Source of the DNA: Thermoplasmata archaeon
GTDB lineage: Archaea; Thermoplasmatota; Thermoplasmata; Lutacidiplasmatales; UBA184
Direction: 5' to 3'
DNA: 36,127 nt
Assembly: GCA_030040865.1 (NCBI GenBank)
Contig: JASHSX010000013.1
Location: 1 to 36,127 of the forward strand
The translations under genes were made by a program, and so were the position numbers. Below the pieces are notes generated by a model. It was not told where the DNA came from. It ran no database searches and worked only from the letters and a program-made list of their open reading frames with translations. Of this stretch, positions 27,212-35,934 are shown one piece after another; positions within the stretch are counted from its first letter, which is position 1, and every line of letters begins with the position of its first letter.

Positions 27212-30200
27212 TCACGTCGAGCGTCGACGCCGCCACAGGAACACCGCGGCGAGCACGGCCGCTCCGGCGAACACGAGGCCGCCCACGATCGCCGCGACGT
27301 CCGTCGAGCTCAGCGCGGGCGAGGCCGCCGCGGGAGCCGACGTCGTCTGAAGCGCCGAGAGCTGGATCGTGATCGAGGTGGTCGTACCGGGAGACACCGT
27401 CACGTTGTTGCTGTAGGGCGCGTAGCCGCTCGCCGACGCAGTGATCGAGTGGACCCCGGGCGCCAGCGTGAGCGAGAACGTGCCTCCGGAGCTTGCGACG
27501 ACGGCGCCGTCCACCCAGACGTTCGCGGCGGCCGGGACGACGGAACCCGCGAGCGTCCCCGGCTGGGGCGTGAAGACGACCGCCTGGTAGCCGCCCGAGG
27601 TTCCGACCGTGATGGCTCCCGAGGCGGGGGCGACCGTGTAGCCGGCGACATTCGGCACGGAGAACGAGTAGTCCCCGGCCTTCACCTCGGTCACCTGGAC
27701 GCTCGCGTTCGACGAGAGCGTGGTGCCGTAGAACGAGACGGACCACGTCGTCCCCGCCGTGAGGCCCGTCTCGGCGAACTCGGCCAGGTAGAGGCCGCCC
27801 GAGCCCGTCGAAGTAGGTTGCGAGTAGTCGATCGTGGTCGGGGACGCCCCGCCGAGGACGGTGATGTACCCGACGGGATCCGGACTCTCGTAGCCGGCCA
27901 CTGCGCCGGCGGTGAAGTTGTAGGTACCGTTCGGTAAGGCGAAGATGATCGGTTGGCCTGCGGCTGCCGACCCGGTCCACGGCGGAACGGCCACGCTCCA
28001 GGTCGCGGTCGAGGGCAACCCGGACTCGACGAAGTCCACCGGATAGGTGGTCGTGGTGAGGCTGAGCGGGCAATAGTCGCCGCCGTCGGCGATATCCCCC
28101 GAGTCCGTGAAGGGGAGCGGCGTCCCCGACAGGTAGTTCCCCCAGTAGTTGCCGCACTGGGTGTAGCCGTCCACGATGCTCCCCGAGAGCGCGTAGCCGT
28201 CGACCTCGCGGACCTGCGTCGCGGGCTCGACCCCCGAGAGGTTCCACCAGTCGAGGTTCGTCTGGCCGGCCCCCGTGACGAAGTTGCCGTTCGGGGCGTA
28301 GGCCTCGTAGGTGGTGGTCACGTAATTGTCGTAGATGAGGTCCCCCGGCTCGAAGCTCGAGATCCCGATCTCCTCGCCGTAGCCGTCCTCGCTCGAGGTC
28401 TGGAGTCCGGGCACGATGTGGTTCCCCCAGACGACGTTCCCGCCACCCTGCAGCATCAGGATCGACACCCCTTGATCGACGAAGGTGTTGTCGCCGATCA
28501 GCGAGTCCGTCGCGCCCCAGAGGATCATCGTCACCAGCGGGAATTCGAGCGGCGAGAGCGGGAAGATGTGCCCGGTGTTCCCGAACCAGCCCGTGATGTC
28601 CGATCCGCCCCAGACGACCACGTTCGCCACATCGTAGAGCTCGAACTGGAGCTCGTTGGTCGTCGGAAGCCCGACCTCGGCCATCTGGACCGCGACCGCG
28701 GGCGGGTAGTCGACCGTGAACGACGGAGGGTTGTTGAGATCGACATGGACCGTCGAGTTCGTGAAAAAGACCCCGGAGAACACGGGGAACCAATCGTCGT
28801 TGATCTGCGCGAACAGCGGATCGAGCGGCGCGGTCTCGGTATTCTCGATCTCGTACGGCGACGCGGCCGTCCCCGCGCCCGATGTGGCGAGCGCCGCGTA
28901 CTCCGAGTTGTCCCACGCGTAGAGGGGCGTGTAGATCCCCTGCGACGGGTCCTGCGAGAGGGCGATGTCGTCGGCCGAGACGGGCGTCGCGCTGAAGAGG
29001 AGCGGTTGCGGGTCGTAATCGCTGAGTTCCGCGACACCGGCGTACTCACCGGGCGGCAACGTGTACGAGTACGAGGATGCCGTCTCGGTCGGCGCCCAGC
29101 CGGCGGTCGCCCGGTCGAGCGACGACCCGGGATTGATGAACACGAACGAATTCGCGGGAGTGATCGACCCGGTGAGCTTCTGCGCGCCGACGTTGCCGCC
29201 GGGGGTCTCGTTCCACATCGGCTCGACGATCGACGGCCCGGCCCCGAGCTCCATGGTCCCCGGGGTGGTGTAGTACTCGGCGATCCCGTCGGACGTCTCC
29301 GCCGTATCGACGCCGGCGTCGAGCGCGGACGGGGCGTTCTGATAGTCGTGGGTCGTGGAATTGTAGTACCGCAGGGTCGAGCTCGCGTTGAGGCCGAAGA
29401 AGTTGATGTTCGAGCCGGATCCGTCTCCTCCGAAGACGATCTCGGAGTCGTACGGGAGTCCCACCGGCGTGAGCTGCGAGCCGTCCACCAGGAACTGCGG
29501 GACGGGAGTGCTCCCGACGGCGGTGCCGGAATTGAATTCGACGGTGTCGAACACGCCTCCCCAGAGCTCGGCGCCGGAGAGGGTGCCGAGTTCGTAGCCG
29601 AAGCGGACGGTCGGGTAGGCGATCCCCCCCGACACGGTCAGACTGGAGTTGATGTAGAGGTTCGCGACGAAGGGGAACGGTAGGGTGTAGCCGGGTCCGG
29701 CGTCCCCCCAGAGGTACGGTTCGGCGCTGCCGTTCTCGAGCGGAGACGGGTGGAACGTGCTGACCGGTTGCGTCGCGCCGGAGTTCGAGAAATTCCAGAT
29801 GTTGTCGACGAAGCTGACGGAGTCGGTCAGCGGACTGACCCCGAGGACGTCCTGCGTCCAGAAGTCGTTGGTCGTATTGCCGTAGACGGTCGTGTTCGCG
29901 AGCACCGTGTTGAGCTGCACCGTGAACACGTCGTCGGCCCCGTCGAGGTAGAGCGAGTTGGCGTTGAGGATCGTCACCGAGGCGGTCCAGCTCGTGGTGT
30001 TGAGGGTGTACGGTTGCGCGGTCCCTGTGGTGTTGCGGACGCCGATGTCCCCGATCCCCATGGGGGCCGGGCTGCTCGGATACAGCGGATGGACGAACGC
30101 CTCAGGGGTAGTGCTGCGGTCGAGGAAGTTCGGCAGGAAGACGTCGTGCGGGGAGAACCGCCCTTCCTGCGTGACGCTCGAGAGGACGCTCTTCTCCAGC

Positions 30201-30415
30201 GACGCCGAGGCGGAGCCTCCGGCCTTCGCCTCGAGAACGGGGCTCGACGAGGTCGCCGGCGCGGGACCGGAACGGGCGAACGCCGACGCCGAAACGTGCG
30301 ATCCGACCCCGGAGGCGATCGCCCCGATCACGGCCAAACTGCTGAGGAGGACTGCCCAGCAGACGGCGTTCCGCCTGTGAATGCCGGTTATCGAGGATAT
30401 TCTGGCATCTTTCAT
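27212..30415 (-). CDS. Thermopsin-family (peptidase A5) surface protein with beta-helix-like, ESGL-type and PEGA-like modules and C-terminal TM
   Basis: SLYLDGADDVFTVQLNTVLANTTVYGNTTNDFWTQDVLGVSPLTDSVSFVDNIWNFSNSG and YDSEIVFGGDGSGSN are thermopsin-like; SGAGTAASPYEIENTE / NVVVWGGSDITGWFGN are NosD/beta-helix-like; VDFVESGLPSTATWSVAV, EFAETGLTAGTTWSVSFYG; PEGA-like WVDGAVVASSGGTFSLTLAPGVHSITASASGYAPY; TM VAAIVGGLVFAGAAVLAAVFLWRRRRST. Confidence 0.88.
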   Translation of the reverse strand: MKDARISSITGIHRRNAVCWAVLLSSLAVIGAIASGVGSHVSASAFARSGPAPATSSSPVLEAKAGGSASASLEKSVLSSVTQEGRFSPHDVFLPNFLDRSTTPEAFVHPLYPSSPAPMGIGDIGVRNTTGTAQPYTLNTTSWTASVTILNANSLYLDGADDVFTVQLNTVLANTTVYGNTTNDFWTQDVLGVSPLTDSVSFVDNIWNFSNSGATQPVSTFHPSPLENGSAEPYLWGDAGPGYTLPFPFVANLYINSSLTVSGGIAYPTVRFGYELGTLSGAELWGGVFDTVEFNSGTAVGSTPVPQFLVDGSQLTPVGLPYDSEIVFGGDGSGSNINFFGLNASSTLRYYNSTTHDYQNAPSALDAGVDTAETSDGIAEYYTTPGTMELGAGPSIVEPMWNETPGGNVGAQKLTGSITPANSFVFINPGSSLDRATAGWAPTETASSYSYTLPPGEYAGVAELSDYDPQPLLFSATPVSADDIALSQDPSQGIYTPLYAWDNSEYAALATSGAGTAASPYEIENTETAPLDPLFAQINDDWFPVFSGVFFTNSTVHVDLNNPPSFTVDYPPAVAVQMAEVGLPTTNELQFELYDVANVVVWGGSDITGWFGNTGHIFPLSPLEFPLVTMILWGATDSLIGDNTFVDQGVSILMLQGGGNVVWGNHIVPGLQTSSEDGYGEEIGISSFEPGDLIYDNYVTTTYEAYAPNGNFVTGAGQTNLDWWNLSGVEPATQVREVDGYALSGSIVDGYTQCGNYWGNYLSGTPLPFTDSGDIADGGDYCPLSLTTTTYPVDFVESGLPSTATWSVAVPPWTGSAAAGQPIIFALPNGTYNFTAGAVAGYESPDPVGYITVLGGASPTTIDYSQPTSTGSGGLYLAEFAETGLTAGTTWSVSFYGTTLSSNASVQVTEVKAGDYSFSVPNVAGYTVAPASGAITVGTSGGYQAVVFTPQPGTLAGSVVPAAANVWVDGAVVASSGGTFSLTLAPGVHSITASASGYAPYSNNVTVSPGTTTSITIQLSALQTTSAPAAASPALSSTDVAAIVGGLVFAGAAVLAAVFLWRRRRST

Positions 30416-30452
30416 GGGCCCCACTTGTCAAACCGACCATGTAAGGACTCCC

Positions 30453-30463
30453 GATTATAAAGG
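30453..30463 (-). promoter_or_regulatory. Putative TATA box for the thermopsin-family gene
   Basis: Minus-strand CCTTTATAATC about 40 nt upstream of the ATG at 30415. Confidence 0.55.
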
Positions 30464-30611
30464 TCGCGAACCGGCTCGGGGCCGCGTTCGCTCGCAGGGT
30501 ACCTGCTCGGGCGGCGGGTCAGACCCGGAGCGCTCGCGTTCTGCCGGCGGCGCACCGGGCACGGAGAGCTCGGCGCGGCTACGGGCCGTTCCGCGACGAT
30601 CTCGACGGGGC

Positions 30612-31235
30612 TCAGACGGAGGCGACCAGGAGACCGGGGAGAGAGAGGAGCGAAGGGTCGAGTCCGTAGGCGATCGTCGCCGCGCCGACCACCGTGAGCA
30701 CGATCACGACGATCAGGTTGAGGCGACGCTCGTCGACGCGCGATCCGAGCCGAGAGCCCAGGACGACGTCCCAGGCTGCCACGCTCACGAGCGCCACCGA
30801 GCCCGCGACGAAGACGACGAGCCATCCCCAGTCCGCGACAAAGACGATCTCGAAGATCATCGTCGTGTCCCCGATCTCGAGCAACAGGATCGTGAGGAAC
30901 GCCGCGAGAACCCCCGTACGGACGACCTTCACTTCCTCCGCCGTCTCCGGACCGCGGTGGAGGTACAGCCAGAGCGCGTAGACGATGAGGAACGTTCCGC
31001 CCCCGACGCGAAGCCAGCCCAGGTGATCGACGCCGAGGAGCGCGACGAGGGCCGCGCCCACGCTCACCGCGAGCGCGGTCGTCACCACGAACGCTGCGGC
31101 CCCGCCGGCCCACGTCGGCCGGGGCGGGTTGCGGGCCGCCAGCGCGATGAGCGCAAAGCTCGTCCGGTCGAACAGCTCGAACCCGCCGACGACGGCGAGG
31201 ACGATCAGGAAGCCGCCGAAGGCACCGAGGTCCAC
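30612..31235 (-). CDS. GDT1/TMEM165 (UPF0016)-like membrane protein
   Basis: Two internally repeated halves with acidic motifs VGGFELFDRTSF and LLEIGDTTMIF, resembling the E-x-G-D-(K/R)-(T/S) signature; six hydrophobic helices. Confidence 0.7.
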   Translation of the reverse strand: MDLGAFGGFLIVLAVVGGFELFDRTSFALIALAARNPPRPTWAGGAAAFVVTTALAVSVGAALVALLGVDHLGWLRVGGGTFLIVYALWLYLHRGPETAEEVKVVRTGVLAAFLTILLLEIGDTTMIFEIVFVADWGWLVVFVAGSVALVSVAAWDVVLGSRLGSRVDERRLNLIVVIVLTVVGAATIAYGLDPSLLSLPGLLVASV

Positions 31236-31253
31236 CGCCCGTCCTGCGGCTCC

Positions 31254-31715
31254 CTAGGCCAGGTGCTGACGGAAGTCGTCGACGACCCGCTCGCAGTAGG
31301 CACAGGCGAGAACGACCGGCCGTCGGCTCTCGACCGCGAACTCGCTCTCGACCGGCTCGGGCTGGTGCGTGATGCAGTTCGGATTGGGGCACTTGAGCAC
31401 GCCGACGATACGGTCGGGGAGGTCGACGTTCCTCTTCGACTGGACCTTGAAGTCGCGGATGATCGAGATCGTGGCGGTCGGCGCGATGAGCGCGATCGCG
31501 TTCACCTTGCGCGGCGAGAGCTCCATGTTCTCGACCTTCACGATGTCCTTCCAGCCGTGCTTCGCCGAGCGGACGTGCATGGCGATGCTGACGGTCGAGT
31601 CCTTGTCGAGCGACTGCACGTTGATGATGCGCAGTACCTCGAGCGCGAGACCGTTGTTGATGTGATCGATCACGGTCCCGTTCTTGATCGGGACGATCTT
31701 GAGCTCGCGGACCAT
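31254..31715 (-). CDS. pyrI: Aspartate carbamoyltransferase regulatory subunit
   Basis: LKIVPIKNGTVIDHINNGLALEVLRIINV...; Zn ligands CPNPNC / CAYC. Confidence 0.97.
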   Translation of the reverse strand: MVRELKIVPIKNGTVIDHINNGLALEVLRIINVQSLDKDSTVSIAMHVRSAKHGWKDIVKVENMELSPRKVNAIALIAPTATISIIRDFKVQSKRNVDLPDRIVGVLKCPNPNCITHQPEPVESEFAVESRRPVVLACAYCERVVDDFRQHLA

Positions 31716-31719
31716 CGAC

Positions 31720-32658
31720 TCACCCCTTCCGTTTCGGCTCTCCGAGGACCGCGTCCAGCAGGGCCATCCGGACCGGGACGGCGAGGAACGCCTGACGGAA
31801 GTACGCGGCGTGCGGCGTCGCGTCGACCTCGGCCGCGATCTCCCCTGCCCGGGGCAGCGGATGCATCACGATGAGCCGCGGCTTGGCATGCGCGAGGACC
31901 GAGGCGTCGATCCGGTACGATCCCGCGACCTTCCGGTACTCGGCCTCGTCGGGGAACCGCTCCTTCTGGATCCGGGTGACATAGAGCACATCCGCGTCGG
32001 CGACCGCTCTCGCGATGTCGGGCTCGGTCGTTACCTTCGCTCCCAGGTGCTCGAGCGGCGCCTTGAGCTCCTCGGGAAGCCCCAGGGTCGGGGGTGACGT
32101 CAGGACGAGGTCGGCTCCGAACAGGGCGAGAGCGTAGGCGAGCGAGTGGACCGTGCGTCCGAAGCGGAGGTCCCCGAGCAGGACGACCCGAAGCCCCGCG
32201 AGGGTACCGAACGCTTCCTGCATCGTCGCGAGGTCGAGGAGGGTCTGCGTCGGGTGCTGGCCGGCGCCGTCGCCCGCGTTCAGGACCGGCTTCGCCGAGA
32301 CCCGGGCCGCGAGCCGGGCCGAACCCTCGTTGGGGTGCCGGATCACGATCGCGTCGGCGTAGCCGCTCAGCATGTGGATCGTGTCGGAGAGGCTCTCCCC
32401 CTTCCGCATCGAGGTGGCGCTCATGTCGGCGATCGTGATGCACGAGCCGCCGAGTCGCTGGACCGCCGACTCGAAGGAGAGCCGCGTCCGGGTGGACGGT
32501 TCGAAGAACGCCATCGCCACGATCTGATCCGCGAGCGGCCGGGACACCTTCGACCCCTCCGCGTACGGGATCATCCGGCGGCCCGCTGCGAGGATCTCCT
32601 CGATCTCCTCCCGCGAGAGGTCCCGGATCGAGATCACGTCGCGGCCCCGCAGCGACAT
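31720..32658 (-). CDS. pyrB: Aspartate carbamoyltransferase catalytic subunit
   Basis: MAFFEPSTRTRLSFESAVQRLGG, HPNEGSARLAA, NAGDGAGQHPTQTLLDL, VLLGDLRFGRTVHSL, VMHPLPRAGEIAAEVD. Start taken at ATG 32658. Confidence 0.97.
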   Translation of the reverse strand: MSLRGRDVISIRDLSREEIEEILAAGRRMIPYAEGSKVSRPLADQIVAMAFFEPSTRTRLSFESAVQRLGGSCITIADMSATSMRKGESLSDTIHMLSGYADAIVIRHPNEGSARLAARVSAKPVLNAGDGAGQHPTQTLLDLATMQEAFGTLAGLRVVLLGDLRFGRTVHSLAYALALFGADLVLTSPPTLGLPEELKAPLEHLGAKVTTEPDIARAVADADVLYVTRIQKERFPDEAEYRKVAGSYRIDASVLAHAKPRLIVMHPLPRAGEIAAEVDATPHAAYFRQAFLAVPVRMALLDAVLGEPKRKG

Positions 32659-32765
32659 CCGGGGCGCGACGGAGGCTCCCCCCATAAAGGCTCGGGACGC
32701 GCCCGAGTCTCCGGCGGGAGCGCTCGGCCCGAAACGCCTATGCGAACGCGCCGGCCCCCGAGCTC

Positions 32766-33710
32766 GTGGCGGACGGCGGATGGTCCTGGACCGCTCGCCT
32801 CCTCTTCCTGGTCGTTGTCGTCGCCTGGGGGCTGAATTACCCGTTCGTGAACGTCGGCCTCCACGACGCGAGCCCCCTGTGGCTCGCCACGCTGAGGGCG
32901 TCGTTCGGCGCGATCGCAATCCTTGCCATCGTCACCCCGATGCGCGCGTGGGGAAGGCTCGACGCACGAGGTCGACGGGACGCCCTCCTCCTCGGCATTC
33001 CGAACACCGCGCTGTTCTTCGGCCTCTGGTTCGTCGCGGCGCAGTCGGTGCTCCCGGGGTTCGCCGCGGTCGTGATCTACACCTTCCCGCTGTGGGTAGC
33101 GCTCCTGTCGGCGCCGGTGCTCGGCCAGCGACTCGGGGTCGGCCACGGGCTCTCCGTCGCGCTCGGGTTCGTCGGCGTGGCCCTCATCTCCCAGATCTGG
33201 GCCGTCGCGGGCGGCGGCGTAGCGATCGCTCCGCTGGTCGAACTGCTCGCGGCCGCGATCGCCTGGGCGATCGGCACGGTGCTCTTCCAGCGCCGGTTCC
33301 ACCGGGACGAACTCCCCGAGGCGAACGCGTTCCAGCTCTTCGGCGGAGCGGCCGCTCTGCTCGTCGCGACCCTCGTCATCGCCCCGACGCCGCTGCCACA
33401 CCCGAGTGTCACGTTGTGGATCACCGTGCTGTGGCTGGGAGTCCTCGGGACCGCCGTAGCCTACGCGATCTGGTTCCGGCTGCTCGGGCAGACGCGGGCG
33501 GCCACCCTGAGCGCGTATGTCTTTCTCGTCCCCGTCGTGGCGCTCGCGGCGTCGGCGATCCTGTTCGGGGAACGCCTTTCGATCGTCCAGCTTTCCGGCG
33601 TCGCGCTCGTCCTCCTTAGCATCTACGGGATCGCTCGGGTGCCTCGGGAGGGGAACCGGCAGGCCGCGTCCGAACCGACGCCGACGAAAAGCACTTCTTC
33701 CGGGGGTTGA
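32766..33710 (+). CDS. EamA/DMT-family transporter
   Basis: About 10 TM helices in two repeats: LVVVVAWGLNYPFVNVGLHDASPLWLATLRA ... FVPVVALAASAILFGERLSIVQLSGVALVLLSIYGI; GTG start. Confidence 0.9.
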   Translation: MADGGWSWTARLLFLVVVVAWGLNYPFVNVGLHDASPLWLATLRASFGAIAILAIVTPMRAWGRLDARGRRDALLLGIPNTALFFGLWFVAAQSVLPGFAAVVIYTFPLWVALLSAPVLGQRLGVGHGLSVALGFVGVALISQIWAVAGGGVAIAPLVELLAAAIAWAIGTVLFQRRFHRDELPEANAFQLFGGAAALLVATLVIAPTPLPHPSVTLWITVLWLGVLGTAVAYAIWFRLLGQTRAATLSAYVFLVPVVALAASAILFGERLSIVQLSGVALVLLSIYGIARVPREGNRQAASEPTPTKSTSSGG

Positions 33711-33721
33711 ATGGCCGCCCG

Positions 33722-33916
33722 ATGTGCGAGGGGTGTCTTCGGGACGCGACCGAGGTCCTGTCGAACAAGCCCGCGTGCCGGTGCCGGAATTGCCGGGCCG
33801 GTGGGTATGTGATCCCGATCGATTGGGCGCCCGAGACCGGCCGGGTCGGACGCGCGCCGTGGTGCGCGTCGTGCCATCACTACATCTCCCCCAGCGGGCC
33901 GCCGGGCCGGAAGTGA
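33722..33916 (+). CDS. Small Cys-rich putative zinc-binding protein
   Basis: MCEGCLRDATEVLSNKPACRCRNCRAGGYVIPIDWAPETGRVGRAPWCASCHHYISPSGPPGRK. Three Cys clusters (CxxC, CxCxxC, CxxCH). ORF also open from TTG 33707, overlapping the EamA stop. Confidence 0.6.
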   Translation: MCEGCLRDATEVLSNKPACRCRNCRAGGYVIPIDWAPETGRVGRAPWCASCHHYISPSGPPGRK

Positions 33917-33941
33917 TGGGTCCGGACCGGCTCCCCCACCA

Positions 33942-34712
33942 CTACTCGAGCCACCGGAGGAGCTGCGGATCGTCGAGTCGATCGAGACACGGGACGCCCG
34001 CCCGCTCCGCGTCCTCGCGTCCGAGGACCGGGTGCTCCTCGGGCGGGCGGCGGTCCCAGAGTCCGGTGTAGAGCACCGCCCCGAACCGCGCGTCTAAGGC
34101 GCCCCGTGCGTCGCGATCCCATCGGTCCCCCACGTGGAGGATGACTTCGGGGGCCAGGCCGAGGCGTCGCGCGGCCTCCCGAAAGATCGCCGGGTGGGGC
34201 TTGGCGTGTCCGACTTCGCACGAGGTCACGATGTACCGGAAACCGATCCCGCCTCGAGCCCGGAAGAACGCCTGCCAGCTCTCCTCCCGTCGCGCCGTAT
34301 CGGATATGGCCACCACCGGCACCCCGAGCGCGTCAAGTTTCGCGACAAGGGTCCGGGCCTGCGGATTCACCTCCGGCGGGTCGTCCAGAAGTCCGACCGC
34401 GGAGTACGTTCGTCCGATCTCGGCGAAGCTCTGAGCGGGACGGGTCCCGAGCGCGTCGACGTAACGACGAACGAGGTCCGCGGGGTCGACCTCGATCGCG
34501 TCGACCCCCCGGGTACGCAGGACCTCGTGAGTCTCTCGGATCGCGCGATCGAGGTCCTCGGAGGGGACCGGGCCCCGGCCCGGAGTGCCGAGGCTGTCCT
34601 GAAGGAAGCGGAAACGGGCCGGGTCGAGGGGCCCGTACGGCCCGGGACGCTCGATCACGGTGGTCGACCAGAGGTCCAGCGAGAGGGCCCGGAAGCGTCG
34701 CGAAGGGTTCAT
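33942..34712 (-). CDS. HAD-superfamily hydrolase
   Basis: FRALSLDLWSTTV (motif I), VVAISDTARREE (motif II), CEVGHAKPHPAIFREAARRLGLAPEVILHVGDRWDRDARGALDA (motifs III/IV). The ORF extends to 34736. Confidence 0.85.
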   Translation of the reverse strand: MNPSRRFRALSLDLWSTTVIERPGPYGPLDPARFRFLQDSLGTPGRGPVPSEDLDRAIRETHEVLRTRGVDAIEVDPADLVRRYVDALGTRPAQSFAEIGRTYSAVGLLDDPPEVNPQARTLVAKLDALGVPVVAISDTARREESWQAFFRARGGIGFRYIVTSCEVGHAKPHPAIFREAARRLGLAPEVILHVGDRWDRDARGALDARFGAVLYTGLWDRRPPEEHPVLGREDAERAGVPCLDRLDDPQLLRWLE

Positions 34713-34856
34713 GTCCGCCGCGAGACGTCGACGCATCCCAGGATATCACTCCGGAGCCGTGCTGCCCGGTGGCCTTTGGGCCCAGGCGGTCGGCGAGGGG
34801 CTCGCTCCGGGCAGCAAGCCCCATTACGAGTCGAGCCCTCTCGCACCTTCCCCACC

Positions 34857-35891
34857 ATGGCGGCCCGGCCCCGCGTGCGCGCTCAACTCCTGCGTCGGCT
34901 CGAGCGTTCCCCCGAGTCCTCGATTCGGTGGAGGACCCGAGTTCGCGTCCTCGGCGAGCCTCGGGAGCGTGCCGGTATCCGCGAACTCGAGCGAACGATC
35001 CGGTCGTCGCCCCGGACCACCGCTCTGCTCCGACGGGCGTCTCAGCCCTCCGCTCCCGGGACATTCGGGGGAATCTACCGCTACTGGCAGGGCATCCATT
35101 GGGCGCTCACGGCGCTCGCTGACCTCGGGTATCCCGATGGGGATGCGGCGCTGACACCGGTACTCCAGCGCGCGCTTGGGATGTGGACCCGGCCCGACTA
35201 CGACCGAACGGTCCGGGTGACCGCCGCTACCGCCCGGCGACCGCAGCGGGGCGTGCCGATCTTGAACGGTCGGTATCGACGGTGCGCGTCGCAGCAGGGC
35301 AACGCCCTGCTGTATGCGTCGCGGCTGGCCCGGGCCGAGGAACCGGCGCAGCACCTCGCCGACCTGCTCGCCCGCTGGCAATGGGACGACGGGGGCTGGA
35401 ACTGCTCGCGATCGGCCTCGGCCCACGTATCGTCCTTCATGGAGACGCTGACGCCGATGCGGGGGCTCGCCGCGTATTCGACGGCCACGGGATCCTCGAA
35501 ATCCCTCTCGGCAGCGAGGCGGGCAGCGGAGATCTTCCTGGAGCGTCGCCTGTTCCGTCGTCGGAAGGACGGCTCGGTCATGCGGCCCCGGTTCCTCGAG
35601 CTCCACTACCCGTTGTACTGGTACTACGACGTGCTGGGCGGCCTCAAGGGAATGGCCGAGGTCGGCCGCATCAACGACCCCCGGTGCACCGAGGCCCTCG
35701 ACTGGCTGGAGGGGCGCGAGTTACCGAGTGGGGGGTGGCCGGCGGACGGCCGCTTCTACCACGTCTCGAGCGCGTACGAGCACGGGGCGGAGTACGTCGA
35801 CTGGGGCGCGCCGTCGCGCACCCGGGCGAACGATTGGGTCACGACCGACGCCCTCTTCGTGCTTCAGGCGGCCGGCCGTCTCGCGGTATAG
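34857..35891 (+). CDS. Prenyltransferase/squalene-cyclase-fold (alpha-alpha toroid) protein
   Basis: Repeats YRYWQGIHWALTALADLGYP, LADLLARWQWDDGGWNCSRSASAHVSSFMETLTPMRGL, ALDWLEGRELPSGGWPADGRFYH, NDWVTTDALFVLQAAGRL match QW-type toroid repeats. Start chosen at ATG 34857. Confidence 0.65.
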   Translation: MAARPRVRAQLLRRLERSPESSIRWRTRVRVLGEPRERAGIRELERTIRSSPRTTALLRRASQPSAPGTFGGIYRYWQGIHWALTALADLGYPDGDAALTPVLQRALGMWTRPDYDRTVRVTAATARRPQRGVPILNGRYRRCASQQGNALLYASRLARAEEPAQHLADLLARWQWDDGGWNCSRSASAHVSSFMETLTPMRGLAAYSTATGSSKSLSAARRAAEIFLERRLFRRRKDGSVMRPRFLELHYPLYWYYDVLGGLKGMAEVGRINDPRCTEALDWLEGRELPSGGWPADGRFYHVSSAYEHGAEYVDWGAPSRTRANDWVTTDALFVLQAAGRLAV

Positions 35892-35934
35892 GGTGTCGGG
35901 CGGGTATCGCCCCGGCGGTCGCCCGCCGGAGCGG

